Of a stretch of DNA of 64,000 nt, positions 58,440 through 64,000 are shown one piece after another (within the stretch, counting starts at the first letter, position 1; each line of letters starts with the position of its first letter). The position numbers and the translations under genes are program-made. Source of the stretch: Acutalibacter muris (GTDB lineage: Bacteria > Bacillota > Clostridia > Oscillospirales > Acutalibacteraceae); NCBI RefSeq assembly GCF_002201475.1, contig NZ_CP021422.1, positions 806,001 to 870,000 on the forward strand, read 5' to 3'. The notes under the pieces are model-generated. The model did no database searches and was not told the origin of the DNA. It saw only the letters and a list, made by a program, of their open reading frames with translations.

Positions 58440-59045
58440 TCAATTCTCATATTCCGGCACGTCCCGCCGCAGCTTCTCCATAATGCCGTCAAAAACAGTT
58501 TCCCTGTCCCTGGCGGTTTCAAAATAGGGCAGGCCCAAATGCTCGCACTGCTCCCGCAGGAGCCTTGACTGCTCCACCAGGTACCCGCAGCCCTCCAGCC
58601 GCTCCTGGTCGGAGAGCTCATAGGTGTAGTCCTCAGGCGTATCAAATTCCTTCTGTATCCGGCAGCGCTCCTCGGGGGTCACGTCCCCGGTGAGCAGGTA
58701 GATTATCCCGCAGATATCGGGGTCCAGGTACTTCGCGTAGTCCTCGGGCAGAAGCTGGTACATATCTATCACCATGGGACCGTTCTTCCGGTCATACTCC
58801 TCCGGGTCCGTCATGGCCCGCAGGAAGGGGCCTATCTTTCCGCTGATGATATGCAGTATCTCCATGGAGCTCTTATTTTTGTTCACGGAGAGGCCGGTGT
58901 CTATGCCGGTTTCCGGGAAGCACCGCTCGAAACCGGCGATTATCGCGTCCATGCTTACGTGCTGCCAGCCCAGGGCTTTCGCTACCCGCCTGGACAGGGT
59001 GCTCTTGCCGGACCGGGGGACCCCGGCGATTATCAGGTGTTTCAT
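58440..59045 (-). CDS. P-loop nucleoside/adenylate-kinase-like ATPase
   Basis: A 201-residue protein: MKHLIIAGVPRSGKSTLSRR (Walker A), later MVIDMYQLLPEDYAKYL, TGDVTPEERCRI lid-like and DRETVFDGIMEKL. It resembles small AAA/kinase-like enzymes for phosphorylating small molecules (shikimate or adenylate type), but the acceptor is unknown. It starts ten bases after the ABC permease stop, so it is in the same transcript. Confidence 0.78.
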   Translation of the reverse strand: MKHLIIAGVPRSGKSTLSRRVAKALGWQHVSMDAIIAGFERCFPETGIDTGLSVNKNKSSMEILHIISGKIGPFLRAMTDPEEYDRKNGPMVIDMYQLLPEDYAKYLDPDICGIIYLLTGDVTPEERCRIQKEFDTPEDYTYELSDQERLEGCGYLVEQSRLLREQCEHLGLPYFETARDRETVFDGIMEKLRRDVPEYEN

Positions 59046-59055
59046 GCTGTTTACC

Positions 59056-62000
59056 TCACTCGGGAGCCTTCATGCTCTCGACCATACTTATTTTTGCAAG
59101 CTTTCTGTACATGACCAGATTGACAAGGACGCTGAACAGCACCGTCAGCACCGCAGAGAAGATATAGCTGGGCGCGTATATGGACCGTCCGAACATCACC
59201 ATGTCTATCTCCGCCGTGCGTATGACGAACTGGTGCAGGACAACCCCCAGCAGGAGCCCCACTGCCGTGCCTATGACCGTCAGCGCCGCCGTCTCCCTGT
59301 ACACGTACGCCGCCACTTCGGACTCGTAAAAGCCCAACACCTTTATGGTCGCCAGCTCCTTTACCCGCTCGGTGATATTGATATTGGTAAGATTATACAC
59401 CACCACAAAGGCCAGAGCGCCCGCCGATATTATCAGCACCACCACGATATAGTTTATACTGCTTATGCTGTTGTTAAAGCTTCTGGAGAGCTCCTCGGTG
59501 GAGGTGGCAAGAGCCACCTCGTCGCACTCCAGCAGCCGGGTGGTCAGAGCGTCCGCACCGCCCTTTGGGCCCTCCTCCGGCAGCAGGCACAACAGGGAGT
59601 TCATCTCGGGCTTCGCGCCGAAGCCCTCCTCATAAGCGGCGGGGGAGATGTACAGCAGGTGCTGTACATAATTTTCGCAGATGTCGGTGACGGTAAAGCT
59701 GGCCTCAGTCTCGTCCTGGTTCCTGACGGTTATAGTGTCGCCCACCTTCAGGTGCTGCCGCTCTGAGAGCTTCTCCGTGACTATGACGGAATTTTCGCCG
59801 TACTCGACGGGCCTATTATCCCCACGATGCCTGAAATGGAAGAAATCCGGCAGACGCTCTGTATCGGAGGGCACAAAGATGGTGATATCGTCGGCGGGGC
59901 CACCGCCGTTGGGCACTACAGAGCCCGCGTCCTGGAGCACAGCCAAAGAGTTCGCCACACGGCTTTCGTCCTCAAGTATCTCCATAAGCTCCGGGTCTGT
60001 CAGAGCCTCCTCGCTTTTTAGTCCCACTATCAGGTTATAATTGCACAGCTCTCCATACTGTATGCCCACGATATCGGAGATGGAGTCCCTTATCCCGAAC
60101 CCGGTCACAAGCAGCGCCGTGCACCCGGCTATGCCGAGAACGGTCATGAAAAAGCGCTTTTTATAGCGTATCAGGTTTCGGGCCGTGACCTTCTGGGTGA
60201 ATTTCAGCCGGCTCCAAAGGGGGGTGACCCGCTCCAGCAGTATGCGCTTTCCGGCCTTGGGGGCCTTGGGCAGCATAAGACAAGCGGGGGACTCCCTTAG
60301 GGCGTTCCAGCAGGCGCTCAGCGTGGCCGCCAGGGTACACAGAGTGGCGGTGACGGCCGAGAATATGGCAAGGGGCCAGCTAAAGGGCGTGAGCACCTTT
60401 GGCAGGTCGTACATAATATTATAGGCGTTTATGATGACCGTGGGGAACAGCCACATGCCACCAGTTATACCAAACACGCAGCCAAAAAGGCTTGCCGCGG
60501 CGGCGTACAGCAGGTACTTCCCGGCAATGCGCACCGGCGAGTATCCCAGGGCCTTCATGGCCCCTATCTGCCCGCGTTCCTCCTCCACCATGCGGGTCAT
60601 GGTGGTTAGTGCCACCAGAGCCGCCACCAGGAAGAAGAACACCGGGAACACCGTGGCAATGGCCGCTATCTTATCGGCGTTGGAGGCATAGCTGGAAAAG
60701 CCGGCGTTGTCGTCCCTGGTGAAAACGTACCATTCGCCCTGCTCAAGGCCGTCGATGTCCGCCCGTGCGTCCAGCAGCTTCTGCTCCGCGTCCGCCAGTT
60801 CCTCCTCGGCCTCCCGCTTGCCCTGATAGTAGTCCTCCCAGCCCTCTTTAAGCTCCTTTTCGCCGTCCTCAAGCTCCGCAAGGCCGTCCTCATATTCCAA
60901 GCGCCCCTCGTCCAGCTCCTGCTGGGCGTCCTGAAGCTTCTTCTCCGTGTCGGTCTTGGTTGTATTAAGCGTGTTCTCCGCGCTGTAAAGCTTGCCCTTC
61001 TGGGCGTCCAGCTCTGCCTGCTGATTCCTAAGCTCGGAAAGCTGGGTGTTCAGCTTCCGCTGGTTTTGGTCAAGCCGCGTCCGCGCGTCCTGCGCCTGCT
61101 TTTTGCCCTGCTCATATTCGGCGAGCCCCTTTTCCAGCGCCGCATTGGCCGCCGCAGAGTCCGTCCCCTGGGCGGCCAGGGACTCAAGGCCCGTCTTAAG
61201 CTGCGCAAACTGTGCCCCGGCTTCGGGGGAAACTTGTTCCAGCATGATGATGGTCTCTATGGCCCACGCGTCCGAGCCGTCCCCCTGGGGCAGTCCCAGC
61301 TGCGCCGCCAGTCCCGCCAGCGCGGCCTTGCCCTCCGCCAGTCCGTTCAGCTGGACCTTAGTTGCATCCAGCTGGGCCTTGGCCGCAGCCAGCTGCCCCT
61401 CGGAGCTCTCCAACTCCTTATATCCGGCGGTTATCTGCCCCTGGGCCGCGCTTATCTCAGTGAAGCCGCTGTCCAGCTGGGCCTGATAGCCGTCTATCTG
61501 TGCCCAGCCGTTGTCTATCTCCTTCTGGGCATTTGCGATTTCCGCGCGGTACTCGGCCCAGCCGCCGTCTATCTCCTTCTGACCGTCCTCCAGTTCCTTT
61601 TTGGCCTCCTCCAGCTCCTGCCTGCCGTGGTCGAGCTCCTTCTCCGCGTCCTCCAGCTCCTTAAGTGCGTCGGAAAGCTCCCGGTCAGCGTCGGCTTTGG
61701 CGTCGTCATACTCCTTCTGCGCATCTGAAAGCTCGGCGTTGGCCTCGTCAATAATCTCGTTATAGCGGACAACCGCCCGCTCCTCGCCCAGCTCCTCGAG
61801 CCTGGCGGACATATCGTCTATAAGCGCGTCATACTCGCCGTTAAAAGAGTTCAGCTCCGTGCTGCCGTCTACCGTGATGTACGCGGCGGTGTAGTAATCC
61901 TGGTCGAAGCTCTCCGGCGGGGTGTACAGCTTCAGGTCGATGGAGCCGGTGCCCGTCTGGGTGCGCTCGTTCTCAAGGGAGATGTACAGGGCGCTGCGCA

Positions 62001-62517
62001 CCGTGCCCACCACGGTGAACTCCCGGACCATATTCTCGTTCTCCTCGCCGGGGTCCACACTGAGCTTTTTGCCCAGCCAGTCGCTGTCACCTGTGAAGGT
62101 CTTTGTCAGTATCACCGCGCACTCGCCGGCGCTCTCGGGATACCGGCCCTCCAGCAGCTCCGGGTGGTACCTTCCGGAAGAGGGAAGGGTGTGTATGCGG
62201 GCGGTATGGGAGTCGCCCGTCTCCGAAATCAGCACTGTATCCGTGTCATAGGCCGGGCCGGCGGACAGTACGCCTTCAAGCTTCCGAAGCTCCTCGATAT
62301 CGCCGTCGGTAAGCCCCTGAGTGGACACAACGCGCAGGTCGTACATATCCGACCGGTCCATATAGCTGTCGGCGCTTATGCGCATGTCCAGCGGCGAGGC
62401 CAGCACCCCCGCCAAAAAGCCCGAGCCCAGGGCCACAATGGCGAATATGGCCAGGAACCTGGACATACTTCCTCGGGCGGTGCGCAGGATATTCTTCCAG
62501 TATGGGCGGTTTACCAT
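59056..62517 (-). CDS. FtsX-type ABC permease with long coiled-coil domain
   Basis: A 1153-residue membrane protein. It has an N-terminal helix (residues about 20-42), a first extracellular MacB-like part, a coiled-coil region of about 380 residues (near 250-630) rich in Glu, Gln, Asp, Lys and Ala, then the core FtsX helices with EEERGQIGAMKALGYSP near 675. A second extracellular segment follows, and final FtsX helices with ERVKELATIKVLGFYESEVAAY near 1045. This is the MacB/YknZ-like type with extracytoplasmic function in export or mechanotransmission. It pairs with the ATPase gene, which overlaps its start by seven bases. The substrate is unknown. Confidence 0.92.
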   Translation of the reverse strand: MVNRPYWKNILRTARGSMSRFLAIFAIVALGSGFLAGVLASPLDMRISADSYMDRSDMYDLRVVSTQGLTDGDIEELRKLEGVLSAGPAYDTDTVLISETGDSHTARIHTLPSSGRYHPELLEGRYPESAGECAVILTKTFTGDSDWLGKKLSVDPGEENENMVREFTVVGTVRSALYISLENERTQTGTGSIDLKLYTPPESFDQDYYTAAYITVDGSTELNSFNGEYDALIDDMSARLEELGEERAVVRYNEIIDEANAELSDAQKEYDDAKADADRELSDALKELEDAEKELDHGRQELEEAKKELEDGQKEIDGGWAEYRAEIANAQKEIDNGWAQIDGYQAQLDSGFTEISAAQGQITAGYKELESSEGQLAAAKAQLDATKVQLNGLAEGKAALAGLAAQLGLPQGDGSDAWAIETIIMLEQVSPEAGAQFAQLKTGLESLAAQGTDSAAANAALEKGLAEYEQGKKQAQDARTRLDQNQRKLNTQLSELRNQQAELDAQKGKLYSAENTLNTTKTDTEKKLQDAQQELDEGRLEYEDGLAELEDGEKELKEGWEDYYQGKREAEEELADAEQKLLDARADIDGLEQGEWYVFTRDDNAGFSSYASNADKIAAIATVFPVFFFLVAALVALTTMTRMVEEERGQIGAMKALGYSPVRIAGKYLLYAAAASLFGCVFGITGGMWLFPTVIINAYNIMYDLPKVLTPFSWPLAIFSAVTATLCTLAATLSACWNALRESPACLMLPKAPKAGKRILLERVTPLWSRLKFTQKVTARNLIRYKKRFFMTVLGIAGCTALLVTGFGIRDSISDIVGIQYGELCNYNLIVGLKSEEALTDPELMEILEDESRVANSLAVLQDAGSVVPNGGGPADDITIFVPSDTERLPDFFHFRHRGDNRPVEYGENSVIVTEKLSERQHLKVGDTITVRNQDETEASFTVTDICENYVQHLLYISPAAYEEGFGAKPEMNSLLCLLPEEGPKGGADALTTRLLECDEVALATSTEELSRSFNNSISSINYIVVVLIISAGALAFVVVYNLTNINITERVKELATIKVLGFYESEVAAYVYRETAALTVIGTAVGLLLGVVLHQFVIRTAEIDMVMFGRSIYAPSYIFSAVLTVLFSVLVNLVMYRKLAKISMVESMKAPE

Positions 62518-63212
62518 TCTATATCCTCCACCGGCAGGGGGTTTTGGTTCACCTCGTTGGAGACGGCCTTGCCGCTCCTTATGCGTATGACCCGGTCCGC
62601 CATAGCCGTGAGGGCCCCGTTATGGGTGATGACCAGCACGGTTTGCCCAGTCCTGCGGCAGGTGTCCTGCAAGAGGCCCAGCACCGCCTTGCCGGTGTTG
62701 TAGTCGAGAGCGCCGGTGGGCTCGTCGCAGAGGAGTATCTTGGGGTTCTTGGCAAGAGCCCGGGCGATGGCCACCCGCTGCTGCTCTCCACCGGAGAGCT
62801 GGGCCGGGAAGTTATTAAGCCTGTCCCCAAGCCCTACGCCCACAAGAGTCTTCTTTGGGTCCAGCGGGTTGGGGCAGATTTCGCTTGCGAGCTCCACGTT
62901 TTCAAGGGCGGTAAGGTTCTGCACCAGGTTATAGAACTGGAACACAAAGCCCACCTCCAGCCGCCGGTAGGTGGTGAGCTGCCGGGAGCTGTAGCTGCTT
63001 ATCTCCTTTTCGTCCAGCAGGATACGCCCGCCGTCGCAGGCATCCATGCCGCCCAGCATATTCAGCACCGTGGTTTTCCCCGCCCCGGAGGGGCCTACGA
63101 TGACGCAGAATTCGCCCTTCTCCACATAGAAGCTGATATGGTCGGCGGCGGCTATTTTTGTCTCGCCCATGGTGTAAAACTTGCAGACATTGTCAAATTC
63201 AATGAAATGCAC
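62511..63212 (-). CDS. ABC transporter ATP-binding protein (MacB/LolD type)
   Basis: A 233-residue nucleotide-binding domain: Walker [15 protein letters not shown] near residue 40, Q-loop [18 protein letters not shown], signature [15 protein letters not shown] near 138, Walker [13 protein letters not shown]. The last residues ([13 protein letters not shown]) overlap the permease gene. The Gly-rich signature and short length match lipoprotein or peptide export systems of the MacB/LolD class. Preceded by CAGGAGG at the start. Confidence 0.95.
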   Translation of the reverse strand: MHFIEFDNVCKFYTMGETKIAAADHISFYVEKGEFCVIVGPSGAGKTTVLNMLGGMDACDGGRILLDEKEISSYSSRQLTTYRRLEVGFVFQFYNLVQNLTALENVELASEICPNPLDPKKTLVGVGLGDRLNNFPAQLSGGEQQRVAIARALAKNPKILLCDEPTGALDYNTGKAVLGLLQDTCRRTGQTVLVITHNGALTAMADRVIRIRSGKAVSNEVNQNPLPVEDIEW

Positions 63213-63343
63213 CGCGGTTACCTCCTGGCTCAGAAAATCTGTCTATATTTTAACATAAAGATACCCCCGGTGGAAGGGGGTAATTGTAAAGTTTTTATGT
63301 TTTAAAGAGCGAAAAACCCGGCAATTCCGAGCGGTGTGTTGGG

Positions 63344-63433
63344 TTAAAGCCGAAGCGTGTATACCGCCGTGTCCGCCACCCGCCCGCCGAAGTCCCATTG
63401 GGTGGTCCTGTCCTGTTTTACCATGCGTTCCAT
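63344..63433 (-). CDS. Possible 29-residue peptide
   Basis: An ATG with AGGAG ten bases upstream opens MERMVKQDRTTQWDFGGRVA and then DTAVYTLRL to TAA, with GC-rich third positions like real genes here. The same frame is also open upstream to the stop of the heptad-repeat gene at 63521, so it may instead be a leftover of a longer C-terminus. No known family. Confidence 0.3.
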   Translation of the reverse strand: MERMVKQDRTTQWDFGGRVADTAVYTLRL

Positions 63434-63520
63434 GACCCGCCGGCTCCTGTGGCATTTGTACAGACTTCCTTTAACGGCTAAAATTTCTATAAAAGACCCG
63501 GCCCCGGGGAGCGGCAAAAC

Positions 63521-63829
63521 TCAAAGCTTGGGCAGCGGAAGCTCATAGACCGAGGTGATCCTGTCAGACCACTCCACAAGGGCGTTTACGGTAACGCGCG
63601 TCTGCTCCTGAGACTTGGCGAGAGCGTCTACTTTGCCGTGCAGCTTGGTGATTTCAGACTTAACGCCCTGCATGTCGGACTTCAAGCCCTGAATTTCAAA
63701 TTTAACGCCCTGCATATCGGACTTGAGGTCTTGAATGTCGTATTTCATGCCCTGGATATCATCCTTCATGGAATGAATATCCTCCTGCATAGTACCTAGT
63801 ATTTGTAAAATTTTATCCTCGTTATTCAT
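63521..63829 (-). CDS. Heptad-repeat coiled-coil protein
   Basis: A 102-residue protein from the ATG with GGAGG eight bases upstream. Residues about 12-60 are repeated heptads of the type SDMQGVK/FEIQGLK/YDIQDLK, predicted as one long coiled coil, followed by SEITKLHGKVDALAKSQEQT and a C-terminal LVEWSDRITSVYELPLPKL. It resembles phage or small Gram-positive coiled-coil proteins of unknown function. It may oligomerise. Neighbours give no hint. Confidence 0.72.
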   Translation of the reverse strand: MNNEDKILQILGTMQEDIHSMKDDIQGMKYDIQDLKSDMQGVKFEIQGLKSDMQGVKSEITKLHGKVDALAKSQEQTRVTVNALVEWSDRITSVYELPLPKL

Positions 63830-63912
63830 TTTAACACCTCCACACAAATCCATTATACATCAGGGCAAACAGCCTGTCAACTTGGAAGAGAAGCGGGTCT
63901 GCCGCCGCTAAG

Positions 63913-64000
63913 CTACAAAAACTCTGACCCCGGGTTCCGCGCCTTTGCCGCCGCCCAGTCGTAATCCCTCAGCTCGCCGCTGCACAGAAGCTGTGGGTAG
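63913..64000 (-). CDS. C-terminal end of a gene continuing beyond the window (partial)
   Basis: On the minus strand 28 codons run from the window edge to TAG, reading YPQLLCSGELRDYDWAAA then KARNPGSEFL. Too short to identify; coding is suggested only by the lack of stops and codon use. Confidence 0.35.
   Translation of the reverse strand, partial: YPQLLCSGELRDYDWAAAKARNPGSEFL

Overview
The window looks like a chromosome segment of a GC-rich, anaerobic, spore-forming Clostridia bacterium, most likely of the Oscillospirales/Ruminococcaceae type. The evidence is a clear spo0A gene, a ferredoxin-dependent indolepyruvate oxidoreductase, Gram-positive envelope genes (LTA-synthase-like sulfatase, DacF-like carboxypeptidase, MBOAT/DHHW acyl transfer), strong GGAGG ribosome sites, and single-copy Firmicutes housekeeping genes in familiar neighbourhoods. 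I saw no rRNA, tRNA, CRISPR array, transposase or integrase.

Layout. 1-2.9 kb: end of a Ca2+-type P-ATPase, spo0A with 0A-box-like sites, and a methyltransferase. 3.1-9.3 kb: an operon with a consensus promoter encoding an AMP-forming acyl-CoA ligase, a Dabb protein, iorA, iorB, a PaaK-type ligase and a double-ACT protein; together these fit fermentative oxidation of aromatic amino acids via aryl-pyruvates to aryl-acetyl-CoA. 9.4-14.7 kb: an anchored cadherin-like-domain protein, then a reverse-strand ACP/DHHW/MBOAT/TPM acylation cluster. 14.8-20.6 kb: metG-tatD-radical SAM, two very small membrane or lipoprotein genes, a DUF3267 protease-like protein and two TM2 proteins, one with a minisatellite-encoded PEPQPI linker.

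20.9-28.9 kb is the most unusual part: a tightly packed PBSX-like cluster (portal, prohead protease, major capsid, connector, possible tail terminator/tube, LysM protein, hub, spike, gp25, gpJ, DUF2313). I see no terminase, sheath, tape measure, fibre, lysis or integration genes, yet every reading frame is intact, which suggests a domesticated minimal capsid-baseplate particle. Directly after it is a 1.3-kb tandem duplication carrying two secreted-protein genes. Their flanks and signal peptides are almost identical, the mature regions are strongly diverged, and both are interrupted in the C-terminal third by unrelated lesions.

31.4-50.8 kb is mainly core: dacF, pgi, yceD-rpmF, DUF512-der-plsY, a tandem Nudix protein, murA, walJ-rlmH, an ADP-ribosylglycohydrolase pair, an LTA-synthase-like enzyme, a PilZ protein, DUF1848, a MerR regulator with a 19-bp-spacer promoter, a short FNT channel and a GDPD. 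50.9-57.1 kb holds pepF and the lower glycolysis genes pgk, tpiA and gpmI on the reverse strand. 57.2-64 kb holds a TetR-GNAT fusion with a palindromic operator inside its promoter, a P-loop kinase, a coiled-coil FtsX-type ABC exporter and a heptad-repeat protein. Family names come from recognised motifs in the translated sequence; no database search was run.
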